From: Escherichia marmotae | Lineage (GTDB): Bacteria; Pseudomonadota; Gammaproteobacteria; Enterobacterales; Enterobacteriaceae | Direction of reading: 5' to 3' | Assembly (NCBI RefSeq): GCF_002900365.1 | Contig: NZ_CP025979.1 | Span: forward strand, 3,906,001-3,970,000 | DNA length: 64,000 nt | Shown: positions 9,373 through 18,181 of the stretch, in pieces | Layout of the letters: each line of letters starts with the position of its first letter | Numbering within the stretch: the first letter of the stretch is position 1 | Translations under genes and position numbers: made by a program | The notes under the pieces: generated by a model | Told to the model about the DNA's origin: nothing | Databases searched by the model: none | Seen by the model: the letters and a program-made list of their open reading frames with translations, nothing else

Positions 9373-10161
9373 ATGGAAATCAGTCTGTTGCAGGCATTCG
9401 CGTTGGGCATTATCGCCTTTATCGCTGGCCTGGATATGTTTAACGGCTTAACCCATATACACCGCCCGGTGGTTCTCGGGCCGTTGGTCGGGCTGGTACT
9501 TGGCGATCTGCATACCGGTATTTTAACTGGCGGTACACTGGAGCTGGTGTGGATGGGGCTGGCTCCGCTGGCGGGCGCACAGCCACCTAACGTGATTATC
9601 GGTACTATCGTCGGCACGGCATTTGCCATCACTACCGGCGTGAAACCGGATGTCGCGGTCGGCGTCGCCGTACCTTTCGCGGTCGCGGTACAAATGGGGA
9701 TTACCTTCCTGTTCTCGGTGATGTCTGGTGTGATGTCCCGCTGCGACCGAATGGCGGAGAATGCCGATACGCGCGGTATTGAGCGCGTAAACTATCTGGC
9801 GCTACTGGCGCTACTGGCGCTCGGCACCTTCTATTTTCTCTGCGCTTTCCTGCCAATTTACTTCGGTGCGGAACATGCCAAAACCATCATTGATGTCCTG
9901 CCGCAACGGTTAATCGACGGCCTCGGCGTCGCGGGCGGCATCATGCCAGCAATCGGTTTTGCCGTACTACTGAAAATCATGATGAAAAACGTCTATATCC
10001 CTTACTTCATCCTGGGGTTCGTTGCCGCCGCCTGGCTCAAGTTACCGGTGTTGGCTATTGCCGCCGCCGCGCTGGCGATGGCGCTGATCGACCTGCTGCG
10101 TAAATCTCCTGAACCGACTCAACCTGCGGCACAGAAAGAGGAATTTGAAGATGGCATCTAA
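9373..10161 (+). CDS. agaW: PTS IIC component, N-acetylgalactosamine-specific
   Basis: This 262-residue inner-membrane EIIC (mannose/sorbose family) is a multi-span protein that forms the sugar channel. Conserved features are FIAGLDMFNGLTHIHRPVV (residues 16-34) and PQRLIDGLGVAGGIMPAIGF near residue 177. It is full length here, unlike the truncated K-12 agaW. Its 3' end overlaps the agaE start, which suggests translational coupling. Confidence 0.94.
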   Translation: MEISLLQAFALGIIAFIAGLDMFNGLTHIHRPVVLGPLVGLVLGDLHTGILTGGTLELVWMGLAPLAGAQPPNVIIGTIVGTAFAITTGVKPDVAVGVAVPFAVAVQMGITFLFSVMSGVMSRCDRMAENADTRGIERVNYLALLALLALGTFYFLCAFLPIYFGAEHAKTIIDVLPQRLIDGLGVAGGIMPAIGFAVLLKIMMKNVYIPYFILGFVAAAWLKLPVLAIAAAALAMALIDLLRKSPEPTQPAAQKEEFEDGI

Positions 10162-11029
10162 TCAAACGACCCTGCCGAACGTCAGCGAAAATGAAGAAAC
10201 ACTGCTGAACGGCGTCAATGAAAACGTATATGAAGATCAGAGCATTGGCGCAGAGCTAACGAAAAAAGATATCAATCGCGTCGCATGGCGTTCCATGCTG
10301 TTACAGGCTTCTTTCAACTACGAACGTATGCAGGCTTCCGGTTGGCTGTACGGTCTGTTACCTGCACTGAAAAAGATCCACACCAATAAACGCGACCTGG
10401 CGCGCGCCATGAAAGGGCATATGGGTTTCTTCAATACTCACCCGTTTCTGGTGACGTTTGTTATTGGCATTATCCTCGCGATGGAGCGTTCCAAGCAGGA
10501 CGTTAACAGTATTCAGAGCACCAAGATTGCTGTCGGTGCGCCGCTGGGCGGGATTGGCGATGCGATGTTCTGGCTGACGTTGCTACCAATTTGTGGCGGG
10601 ATTGGTGCCAGTCTGGCGTTGCAAGGATCTATTCTCGGCGCTGTCGTATTTATTGTTCTGTTCAACGTGGTGCATCTCGGTCTGCGTTTTGGCCTTGCAC
10701 ATTACGCTTATCGCATGGGCGTCGCGGCGATCCCGCTGATTAAAGCGAATACCAAAAAAGTCGGCCATGCGGCGTCTATCGTCGGGATGACGGTAATCGG
10801 CGCGCTGGTTGCAACCTATGTCCGTTTAAGCACCACTCTGGAAATCACGGCGGGCGACGCAGTGGTTAAGTTGCAGGCTGACGTTATCGACAAACTGATG
10901 CCTGCCTTCTTACCGCTGGCCTATACCCTGACCATGTTCTGGCTGGTACGTCGCGGCTGGAGTCCGTTGCGCCTGATTGCAATCACGGTGGTTCTCGGCA
11001 TCGTCGGTAAATTTTGCCATTTCCTTTAA
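10151..11029 (+). CDS. agaE: PTS IID component, N-acetylgalactosamine-specific
   Basis: This 292-residue EIID of the mannose family has the conserved N-terminal core LTKKDINRVAWRS, a GGIGDAMFWLTLLP segment near residue 135, and C-terminal membrane spans. I place the start at 10151 (ATGGCATCT), overlapping the agaW stop by 11 bp and preceded by a GAAG-type site, not at the in-frame ATG two codons earlier. It pairs with AgaW in the membrane. The gene is absent from K-12 but present in strains with a complete aga locus. Confidence 0.94.
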   Translation: MASNQTTLPNVSENEETLLNGVNENVYEDQSIGAELTKKDINRVAWRSMLLQASFNYERMQASGWLYGLLPALKKIHTNKRDLARAMKGHMGFFNTHPFLVTFVIGIILAMERSKQDVNSIQSTKIAVGAPLGGIGDAMFWLTLLPICGGIGASLALQGSILGAVVFIVLFNVVHLGLRFGLAHYAYRMGVAAIPLIKANTKKVGHAASIVGMTVIGALVATYVRLSTTLEITAGDAVVKLQADVIDKLMPAFLPLAYTLTMFWLVRRGWSPLRLIAITVVLGIVGKFCHFL

Positions 11030-11046
11030 ATACAATGAGGTAATAG

Positions 11047-11481
11047 ATGTTAAGTATTATTTTGACAGGGCATGGCGGATTTGCCAGCGGCATGGAAAAA
11101 GCGATGAAACAAATTCTCGGTGAGCAATCGCAGTTTATCGCCATCGATTTTCCGGAAACCTCAAGCACCGCGCTGCTTACATCGCAGCTTGAAGAAGCCA
11201 TCGCCCAACTGGATTGTGAAGACAGCATTGTTTTTCTGACGGATTTGCTCGGCGGCACGCCGTTTCGCGTGGCTTCAACGCTGGCGATGCAAAAACCGGG
11301 CTGTGAAGTGATCACCGGCACCAATTTGCAACTGTTACTGGAGATGGTGCTGGAGCGTGAAGGGTTAAGTAGCGAAGAGTTTCGCGTGCAGGCGTTGGAG
11401 TGCGGACACCGTGGGCTGACCAGTCTGGTGGACGAGCTGGATCGCTGCCATGAAGAATGTCCGGTCGAGGAAGGGATATAA
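11047..11481 (+). CDS. agaF: PTS IIA component, N-acetylgalactosamine-specific
   Basis: This 144-residue cytosolic EIIA of the mannose family accepts phosphate from HPr on His9 (LTGHGGFASGM). A second family motif, FLTDLLGGTPF, lies at about residues 62-72. A TGAGGTAATAG ribosome region precedes the ATG. In complete aga loci the next gene is the deacetylase agaA; here it is missing and the operon ends after agaF. Confidence 0.94.
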   Translation: MLSIILTGHGGFASGMEKAMKQILGEQSQFIAIDFPETSSTALLTSQLEEAIAQLDCEDSIVFLTDLLGGTPFRVASTLAMQKPGCEVITGTNLQLLLEMVLEREGLSSEEFRVQALECGHRGLTSLVDELDRCHEECPVEEGI

Positions 11482-11944
11482 GGTAAGCGCCCCGCCGCTG
11501 TTAGTAAAAGACAGTGGGTGACGTTTTACACTTTCGTTTCTTTTCTGGCTTTCACTTCCCCCGCAAGGTCTTTCTTTTGTTTTGACCTTTGCACCGGTGT
11601 CGGATGCGACGCTGACGCGTCTTATCCGACCTACGAAGCGTCGTTGCGGCGTAAATGTCGGATGTCTTATCCGACCTACGGCTGGTGACAGCCAGGCGGA
11701 TAAGGCGTTTACGCCGCATCCGGCAATCAGTGCTGATATTTACACCATCATGCAATCCCTTTCACTTCCCTTATCTTTTCTTTCACCGATCACAAATTTC
11801 GTTTTATTTCTTTTTTCACCATTGAACTTTCAGTTTCTTTTCTATAAATTTTAATCAACGAAAGAAATAACCAAGTGAAATGAAACGAAAGGCAAGCGAA
11901 AGCTACCCGCCTGAAGTCAAGTTCATCAGACTAAGGATTGCGTT
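11482..11944. promoter_or_regulatory. agaF-agaS spacer: AgaR-type repeats, REP cluster, no agaA
   Basis: This 463-bp stretch has no credible gene. It contains two blocks of CTTTCRYTT-type AgaR-like boxes (about 11530-11570 and 11759-11905, the second directly upstream of agaS), with REP palindromes between them. The second block fits the known AgaR-controlled agaS promoter. The ~377-codon agaA gene expected between agaF and agaS is absent, and I see no recognisable fragment of it. Confidence 0.75.
11599..11730. repeat. REP/BIME cluster
   Basis: Three imperfect REP palindromes are visible: GTCGGATGCGAC ... CTTATCCGACCTAC (11599-11632), a short GTCGGATG ... ATCCGACCTAC (11658-11679), and GGCGGATAAGGCG ... 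CGCCGCATCCGGC (11695-11724). REP units are common between genes in E. coli. Confidence 0.85.
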
Positions 11945-13099
11945 ATGCCAGAAAATTACACCCCTGCTGCTGCAACCACCGGCACATGGACTGAAGAAGA
12001 GATCCGCCATCAGCCTCGCGCATGGATCCGTTCGCTCACCAACATCGACACGTTACGTTCTGCGCTCGATAACTTCCTTGAACCGTTACTGCGCAAAGAG
12101 GATCTGCGGATCATCCTGACCGGAGCCGGAACCTCGGCATTTATCGGTGACATCATCGCGCCATGGCTCGCCAGCCAGACTGGAAAAAACTTCAGCGCCG
12201 TACCGACCACCGATCTGGTCACTAATCCAATGGATTACCTGAATCCAGCTCATCCTCTGCTGCTGATCTCCTTCGGTCGTTCCGGCAACAGCCCGGAAAG
12301 CGTCGCTGCCGTGGAACTGGCGAATCAGTTTGTGCCGGAGTGCTACCACTTGCCGATCACTTGTAACGAAGCGGGCGATCTCTATCAAAACGCGATTAAC
12401 AGCGACAACGCGTTTGCCCTGCTGATGCCAGCAGAAACGCACGATCGCGGCTTTGCGATGACCAGCAGCATTACCACCATGATGGCCAGTTGCCTCGCGG
12501 TTTTCGCGCCAGAGACGATCAACAGCCAGACCTTCCGTGACGTGGCGGATCGTTGCCAGGTAATCCTGACCTCGCTGGGCGATTTCAGCGAAGGTGTGTT
12601 TGGTTACGCGCCGTGGAAACGGATCGTTTATCTCGGCAGCGGTGGCTTACAAGGCGCGGCACGCGAGTCGGCGTTGAAGGTACTGGAACTGACTGCGGGT
12701 AAGCTGGCGGCCTTTTATGATTCCCCAACCGGATTCCGTCATGGCCCGAAATCGCTGGTCAATGACGAAACGCTGGTGGTGGTGTTTGTCTCCAGCCACC
12801 CTTATACCCGTCAGTATGATCTTGATCTGCTGGCAGAATTACGCCGCGATAACCAGGCAATGCGCGTGATCGCCATCGCCGCTGAAAGCAACGACATTAT
12901 CACCGCGGGTCCGCATATCATCCTGCCGCCGTCCCGTCACTTTATCGACGTTGAGCAGGCATTTTGCTTCCTGATATACGCTCAGACGTTTGCACTGATG
13001 CAGTCGCTGCATATGGGCAATACGCCGGATACCCCATCAGCCAGCGGCACCGTTAACCGTGTGGTGCAAGGTGTCATTATTCATCCGTGGCAGGCATAA
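11945..13099 (+). CDS. agaS: D-galactosamine-6-phosphate deaminase/isomerase (SIS domain)
   Basis: This 384-residue protein has two SIS sugar-phosphate isomerase domains. It is now regarded as the galactosamine-6-phosphate deaminase/isomerase that yields tagatose-6-phosphate. The first SIS signature is ILTGAGTSAFIG (57-68) with SFGRSGNSPES (109-119). The second includes LGSGGLQGAARESALKVLEL (about 233-252). It has its own AgaR-type promoter region and leads agaS-kbaY-agaBCDI. Intact. Confidence 0.94.
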   Translation: MPENYTPAAATTGTWTEEEIRHQPRAWIRSLTNIDTLRSALDNFLEPLLRKEDLRIILTGAGTSAFIGDIIAPWLASQTGKNFSAVPTTDLVTNPMDYLNPAHPLLLISFGRSGNSPESVAAVELANQFVPECYHLPITCNEAGDLYQNAINSDNAFALLMPAETHDRGFAMTSSITTMMASCLAVFAPETINSQTFRDVADRCQVILTSLGDFSEGVFGYAPWKRIVYLGSGGLQGAARESALKVLELTAGKLAAFYDSPTGFRHGPKSLVNDETLVVVFVSSHPYTRQYDLDLLAELRRDNQAMRVIAIAAESNDIITAGPHIILPPSRHFIDVEQAFCFLIYAQTFALMQSLHMGNTPDTPSASGTVNRVVQGVIIHPWQA

Positions 13100-13111
13100 G
13101 AGGATCGCATT

Positions 13112-13972
13112 ATGAGTATTATCTCCACCAAATATCTGTTACAGGATGCCCTGGCCAATGGTTACGCAGTGCCTGCCTTTAACATTCATAACGCCGAGAC
13201 GATCCAGGCGATCCTCGAAGTATGTAGTGAAATGCGATCGCCGGTGATCCTCGCCGGGACGCCGGGCACCTTTAAACATATCGCCCTGGAAGAGATCTAC
13301 GCCCTGTGTAGCGCCTATTCCACGACCTACAACATGCCGCTGGCGCTGCATCTCGACCACCACGAATTGCTGGATGATATTCGCCGTAAAGTCCACGCCG
13401 GCGTGCGCAGTGCGATGATCGACGGCAGTCACTTCCCGTTTGTCGAGAACGTGAAGCTGGTGAAATCGGTTGTCGACTTCTGCCACTCGCAGGATTGCAG
13501 CGTGGAAGCGGAACTGGGTCGCCTGGGCGGTGTGGAAGATGATATGAGCGTTGACGCCGAAAGCGCGTTCCTTACCGACCCACAAGAAGCTAAACGCTTT
13601 GTCGAACTAACGGGCGTCGACAGCCTGGCGGTGGCGATTGGTACGGCGCACGGGTTATACAGCAAAACGCCGAAGATTGATTTCCAGCGACTGGCGGAAA
13701 TTCGTGAAGTGGTGGATATTCCACTGGTGCTGCATGGTGCCAGCGATGTCCCGGATGAATTTGTCCGTCGCACTATTGAACTTGGCGTCACAAAAGTGAA
13801 CGTTGCCACGGAATTAAAAATAGCCTTCGCTGGCGCAGTAAAAGCCTGGTTTGCGGAAAATCCGCAAGGTAATGATCCTCGTTATTATATGCGCGTCGGC
13901 ATGGATGCAATGAAAGAAGTTGTCAGAAACAAAATTAATGTCTGTGGTTCAGAAAATAGAATATCCGCGTAA
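13112..13972 (+). CDS. kbaY: Tagatose-1,6-bisphosphate aldolase, catalytic subunit
   Basis: This 286-residue class II zinc aldolase cleaves tagatose-1,6-bisphosphate. The catalytic Asp82 and zinc ligand His83 are present in LHLDHHE, further zinc ligands in AIGTAHGLY (near 180) and LVLHGASDVPD (near 208), and the EAELGRLGGVEDD loop near residue 133. It is 12 bp after agaS, so probably co-transcribed. It works with KbaZ from the other operon. Confidence 0.95.
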   Translation: MSIISTKYLLQDALANGYAVPAFNIHNAETIQAILEVCSEMRSPVILAGTPGTFKHIALEEIYALCSAYSTTYNMPLALHLDHHELLDDIRRKVHAGVRSAMIDGSHFPFVENVKLVKSVVDFCHSQDCSVEAELGRLGGVEDDMSVDAESAFLTDPQEAKRFVELTGVDSLAVAIGTAHGLYSKTPKIDFQRLAEIREVVDIPLVLHGASDVPDEFVRRTIELGVTKVNVATELKIAFAGAVKAWFAENPQGNDPRYYMRVGMDAMKEVVRNKINVCGSENRISA

Positions 13973-14139
13973 TTATTGATTTTTTTACGATTTATTTGAG
14001 TGTGCTGCCCGGTTAATATCGGGTAGTGCCTTAATGGCAAAGGAGATTATTAAAATTTAATAAATACACCAATATAATATCGCAACAGTAATATATTTAA
14101 ATAAATTATATTATTCAACTTTTATGGTGAGGATTAAAA

Positions 14140-14616
14140 ATGAGCAGTCCAAATATTCTCTTAACCCGTATTGATAATCGTCTGGTTCATGGCCAGGTTG
14201 GCGTTACCTGGACATCCACCATCGGCGCAAATTTGCTGGTGGTCGTGGATGATGTTGTCGCTAATGATGATATTCAACAGAAATTAATGGGCATTACCGC
14301 GGAAACTTACGGTTTTGGCATTCGTTTCTTTACTGTCGAAAAAACCATTAACGTCATCGGCAAAGCTGCACCACATCAGAAGATATTCCTGATTTGCCGT
14401 ACACCGCAAACAGTACGTAAATTGGTGGAAGGGGGAATAGAACTGAAAGACGTTAACGTCGGCAATATGCATTTCTCGGAAGGGAAAAAGCAAATCAGCA
14501 GTAAAGTTTATGTCGATTTTCAGGATCTCGCTGATTTACGTTTTATTAAGCAACGCGGCGTGAATGTTTTTATTCAGGACGTCCCCGGTGATCAAAAAGA
14601 ACAAATACCTGACTAA
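14140..14616 (+). CDS. agaB: PTS IIB component, galactosamine-specific
   Basis: This 158-residue mannose-family EIIB is a paralogue of AgaV, with the phosphorylated histidine at His17 in DNRLVHGQVG. It belongs to the AgaBCD (galactosamine) PTS. The 167 bp between kbaY and agaB are AT-rich, with an imperfect CTGCCCG / CGGGTAG hairpin near 14003-14026 and no gene. The protein looks intact, but its membrane partner AgaC is broken. Confidence 0.93.
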   Translation: MSSPNILLTRIDNRLVHGQVGVTWTSTIGANLLVVVDDVVANDDIQQKLMGITAETYGFGIRFFTVEKTINVIGKAAPHQKIFLICRTPQTVRKLVEGGIELKDVNVGNMHFSEGKKQISSKVYVDFQDLADLRFIKQRGVNVFIQDVPGDQKEQIPD

Positions 14617-14654
14617 ATCTAAAATCGCCTTAATATTGGTTTGAGGTAATAAAA

Positions 14655-15465
14655 ATGCATGAAATAACCCTAATTCAGGGGCTATCCCTGGCGGCATTAG
14701 TTTTCGTTCTGGGGATTGATTTTTGGCTGGAAGCCTTGTTTTTATTCCGTCCGATAATCGTTTGTACCCTTACTGGAGCAATACTCGGTGATATTCAGAC
14801 CGGCTTAATTACCGGTGGTCTGACAGAACTGGCGTTCGCCGGATTAACCCCTGCCGGTGGTGTTCAACCGCCCAACCCTATCATGGCGGGTCTGATGACT
14901 ACCGTCATTGCGTGGTCTACGGGGGTGGATGCCAAAACGGCAATTGGTCTTGGCCTGCCGTTTAGTTTGTTAATGCAGTACGTCATTCTGTTTTTCTATT
15001 CCGCTTTCTCATTATTTATGACCAAAGCGGATAAATGCGCGAAAGAGGCGGATACGGCCGCGTTTTCCCGACTTAACTGGATAACGATGCTGATTGTTGC
15101 CTCTTCATATGCAGTGATTGCGTTTCTTTGTACCTACCTGGCGCAAGGCGCGATGCAGGCGCTGGTAAAGGCGATGCCAGCCTAGTTGACTCATGGTTTT
15201 GAAGTGGCCGGCGGTATTTTACCTGCCGTTGGTTTTGGTCTGCTGCTGCGCGTGATGTTCAAAGCGCAATACATCCCTTACCTGATCGCCGGTTTCCTGT
15301 TTGTTTGCTACATCCAGGTCAGCAACCTGTTACCGGTCGCCGTACTGGGGGCAGGTTTTGCGGTGTATGAATTTTTCAATGCGAAATCCCGGCAGCAAGC
15401 GCAACCGCAGCCCGTTGCCCGTTGCCAGTAAAAATGAAGAAGAGGACTACAGCAATGGGATCTGA
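14655..15465 (+). pseudogene. agaC: PTS IIC component AgaC, disrupted by an amber codon and a 7-bp duplication
   Basis: This was a 267-residue mannose-family EIIC of the galactosamine PTS. The frame stops at TAG (15183-15185) after residue 176, where homologues have Trp (TGG) followed by Leu. The rest of the protein (VAGGILPAVGFGLLLRV ...) continues in frame. A second lesion is a perfect tandem copy of CCCGTTG at 15416-15424, which shifts the last codons and gives a stop at 15431 instead of 15465. Removing the extra 7 bp restores 268 codons. The galactosamine permease is therefore probably non-functional unless the amber codon is suppressed. Confidence 0.9.
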
Positions 15466-16246
15466 AATCAGTAAAAAAGATATCACCCGTCTGGGCTTTC
15501 GTTCATCGCTGCTGCAAGCGAGCTTTAACTACGAAAGGATGCAGGCGGGGGGATTTACCTGGGCGATGTTGCCGATCCTGAAAAAGATTTATAAGGACGA
15601 CAAACCGGGCTTAAGCGCGGCGATGAAAGATAACCTCGAATTTATTAACACCCACCCGAATCTGGTCGGATTCCTGATGGGATTACTCATTTCGATGGAA
15701 GAGAAAGGGGAAAATCGCGACACCATTAAAGGCCTCAAAGTGGCGCTGTTTGGCCCAATCGCCGGGATTGGCGATGCGATTTTCTGGTTTACCTTATTGC
15801 CGATTATGGCGGGAATTTGCTCATCGTTTGCCAGCCAGGGAAACCTGTTGGGGCCGATTCTGTTTTTCGCCGTTTACCTGCTTATCTTTTTCCTGCGCGT
15901 TGGCTGGACTCACGTTGGTTATTCGGTCGGTGTGAAGGCGATTGATAAAGTGCGAGAGAACTCGCAGATGATCGCCCGTTCGGCAACTATCCTCGGGATC
16001 ACGGTAATCGGCGGGCTGATCGCTTCGTATGTACATATTAACGTCGTGACGTCGTTTGCTATCGACAGTACTCACAGCGTCGCGCTGCAACAGGATTTCT
16101 TCGATAAAGTCTTCCCGAATATTTTGCCGATGGCTTACACCCTGTTGATGTATTACTTATTACGGGTGAAAAAAGCGCATCCGGTGCTGTTAATCGCCGT
16201 CACGTTCGTGCTTTCCATCGTTTGTTCCGCATTCGGTATTTTGTAA
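15455..16246 (+). CDS. agaD: PTS IID component, galactosamine-specific
   Basis: This 263-residue EIID is a paralogue of AgaE, with ISKKDITRLGFRSSLLQASFNYERMQ in pieces at the N-terminus, GIGDAIFWFTLLP near residue 110, and C-terminal membrane helices. The ATG at 15455 gives the K-12 length and overlaps the ancestral agaC stop; the frame extends 11 codons further upstream without a better start. Intact, but without AgaC it lacks its IIC partner. Confidence 0.92.
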   Translation: MGSEISKKDITRLGFRSSLLQASFNYERMQAGGFTWAMLPILKKIYKDDKPGLSAAMKDNLEFINTHPNLVGFLMGLLISMEEKGENRDTIKGLKVALFGPIAGIGDAIFWFTLLPIMAGICSSFASQGNLLGPILFFAVYLLIFFLRVGWTHVGYSVGVKAIDKVRENSQMIARSATILGITVIGGLIASYVHINVVTSFAIDSTHSVALQQDFFDKVFPNILPMAYTLLMYYLLRVKKAHPVLLIAVTFVLSIVCSAFGIL

Positions 16247-16307
16247 ATGGAATGAGGCACTGCGCCTGACGGTGCCTCAGATTGTTGACAAAGTGCGCTT
16301 TGTTCAT

Positions 16308-16407
16308 GCCGGATGCGGCGTGAACGCCTTGTCCGGCCTACAAAAGCACACAAATTCAATATATTGCAGAGATCACGTAGGCCTGATAAGCGTAGCGCAT
16401 CAGGCAA
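16308..16407. repeat. REP/BIME pair between agaD and agaI
   Basis: GCCGGATGCGGCG ... GTCCGGCCTAC (16308-16341) and GTAGGCCTGATAAGCG ... GCATCAGGC (16378-16405) are REP units in opposite orientation. Between them lies TTCAATATATTGCAGAGATCAC, similar to the IHF-containing spacer of some BIMEs. A closely similar spacer occurs at about 24356-24372. Confidence 0.85.
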
Positions 16408-16474
16408 TTTAGCGTTTGTCATCGGTCTTCGCATCGCGCCTGACGGTGCCTCTCTACACAAGGAATTTCTCCTC

Positions 16475-17188
16475 ATGCAAACCTTACAGCACTTCGATGA
16501 CTACACTGCGCTCAGTGAACACGCCAGCGAACATTTGCTGACGTTAATCCGCAACACCCCCAATGCAGTCATCTGCCTCGCGACCGGCGCAACTCCCGTG
16601 CTTACCTACAGTTATCTGGTGGAAAAAATCCACCAGCAGCACGTTGATGCCAGCCAACTGACCTTCGTGAAGCTCGACGAATGGGTAGATCTGCCATTAA
16701 CCGCGCCCGGCACCTGCGAAACCTTCCTTCAGCAACATATCGTGCAGCCGCTGGGGTTACGTGAAGACCAGCTCATCAGCTTTCGTTCCGAAGGGATAAA
16801 CGAGACAGAGTGCGAGCGGGTAACGGATTTAATTGCACGCAAAGGTGGTCTCGATTTGTGCGTTCTCGGATTGGGGAAAAACGGTCATCTGGGACTGAAC
16901 GAACCGGGAGAAAGCCTGCAACCGGCCTGCCATATCAGCCAACTTGATGTGAAAACCCAGCAACATGAGATGTTAAAAACCGCTGGTCACCCCGTGACCC
17001 GGGGGATCACCTTAGGCTTGAAGGATATTCTCAATGCCCGCGAAGTTTTGCTACTGGTGACTGGCGAAGGAAAGCAGGATGCGACAGAACGTTTTCTCAC
17101 AGCCACAGTCTCCACCACTATCCCCGCTTCGTTTTTATGGCTACATAACCATTTCACATGTTTGATTGATGGGATGCGTCATCGTTAA
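16475..17188 (+). CDS. agaI: AgaI, glucosamine-6-phosphate deaminase-like protein
   Basis: This 237-residue protein of the NagB/6-phosphogluconolactonase superfamily shows CLATGATPVLTY near residue 32, KLDEWVDLP near residue 67 and GLGKNGHLGLNEPG near residue 131. It was once thought to be the galactosamine-6-phosphate deaminase, but genetic work assigns that role to AgaS, so its function is uncertain. The ATG at 16475 follows AAGGAATTTCTCC. The last ~10 residues differ from K-12 as I recall it. Confidence 0.9.
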   Translation: MQTLQHFDDYTALSEHASEHLLTLIRNTPNAVICLATGATPVLTYSYLVEKIHQQHVDASQLTFVKLDEWVDLPLTAPGTCETFLQQHIVQPLGLREDQLISFRSEGINETECERVTDLIARKGGLDLCVLGLGKNGHLGLNEPGESLQPACHISQLDVKTQQHEMLKTAGHPVTRGITLGLKDILNAREVLLLVTGEGKQDATERFLTATVSTTIPASFLWLHNHFTCLIDGMRHR

Positions 17189-17214
17189 CATCCCCCTAAG
17201 CCAGGCAAAAGCAA

Positions 17215-17244
17215 GTGGCCCCTGGGTTCTCCAAACGGGGCCAC
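17215..17244. terminator. Hairpin between convergent agaI and rsmI
   Basis: Arms GTGGCCCC (17215-17222) and GGGGCCAC (17237-17244) pair perfectly around a 14-nt loop. It is placed to terminate both convergent genes. No strong T-run follows on the plus strand. Confidence 0.65.
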
Positions 17245-17253
17245 GGAGATATA

Positions 17254-18117
17254 TCACTCCCCTTGCTGCTCCAGCGCATACTTATACAGCGCGTTTTTCT
17301 TCACGCCGTGAATTTCTGCTGCCAGCGCCGCCGCTTTTTTCAGCGGCAGTTCTGCCTGCAACAGCGCCAGCGTGCGCAGCGCATCGGCGGGCAAATCATC
17401 CTCCTGTGCTTTATGCCCTTCGACAATCAGCACCATTTCACCTTTGCGGCGATTTTCATCTTCTTTTACCCACGCCAGCAGTTCGCCTACGGGCGCGCCG
17501 TGAATGTTTTCCCAGGTTTTGGTCAGTTCGCGAGCCAGCACTACGTAGCGCGATTCGCCCAGCACCGCGACAATATCTTCCAGGCTGTCTAACAGACGGT
17601 AGGTGGATTCATAAAAAATCAGCGTGCGCGGTTCCGTTTCAATGGCTTTTAGCGCATCACGGCGACCTTTTGATTTAGCAGGCAGGAAACCTTCATAACA
17701 AAAACGATCTGATGGCAAACCCGCGGCGCTTAATGCTGTAATGGCAGCACACGGCCCCGGTAGCGGCACCACGCGAATATCCGCTTCACGGCAGGTGCGC
17801 ACCAGATGGTAGCCAGGGTCGTTAATCAGCGGCGTTCCGGCATCGGACACCAGCGCAATGTTTTGCCCCTCTTGCAGTTTCGCCAGCAGTGTTTCTGCTT
17901 TCTGTTGTTCGTTATGGTCGTGCAAGGCGAACAATCGGGCGTTAATCCCAAAATGTTGCAGCAGTAAACCGGTATGACGCGTATCCTCGGCGGCAATCAG
18001 ATCAACGGCCTGCAATACCTCCAGCGCACGCTGGGTGATATCTGCCAGATTGCCGATTGGCGTCGGTACAATGTAGAGCTGACCTTGAGAATTATCCGCC
18101 GATTGGTGTTGTTTCAT
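17254..18117 (-). CDS. rsmI: 16S rRNA 2'-O-methyltransferase (C1402)
   Basis: This 287-residue SAM-dependent tetrapyrrole-methylase-fold enzyme 2'-O-methylates C1402 in the ribosomal decoding centre. Motifs include YIVPTPIGNLADIT near residue 15, AEDTRHTGLL near residue 43, VSDAGTPLINDPG near residue 88 and PLPGPCAAITALSAAGLP near residue 117. It is divergent from lpoA with only 64 bp between them. Intact. Confidence 0.95.
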   Translation of the reverse strand: MKQHQSADNSQGQLYIVPTPIGNLADITQRALEVLQAVDLIAAEDTRHTGLLLQHFGINARLFALHDHNEQQKAETLLAKLQEGQNIALVSDAGTPLINDPGYHLVRTCREADIRVVPLPGPCAAITALSAAGLPSDRFCYEGFLPAKSKGRRDALKAIETEPRTLIFYESTYRLLDSLEDIVAVLGESRYVVLARELTKTWENIHGAPVGELLAWVKEDENRRKGEMVLIVEGHKAQEDDLPADALRTLALLQAELPLKKAAALAAEIHGVKKNALYKYALEQQGE

Positions 18118-18181
18118 TGTGTCGTCCGTATTGCCGATTTAATATTGAGCATTGCGTAAAAAAAATATCACTGGATACATT

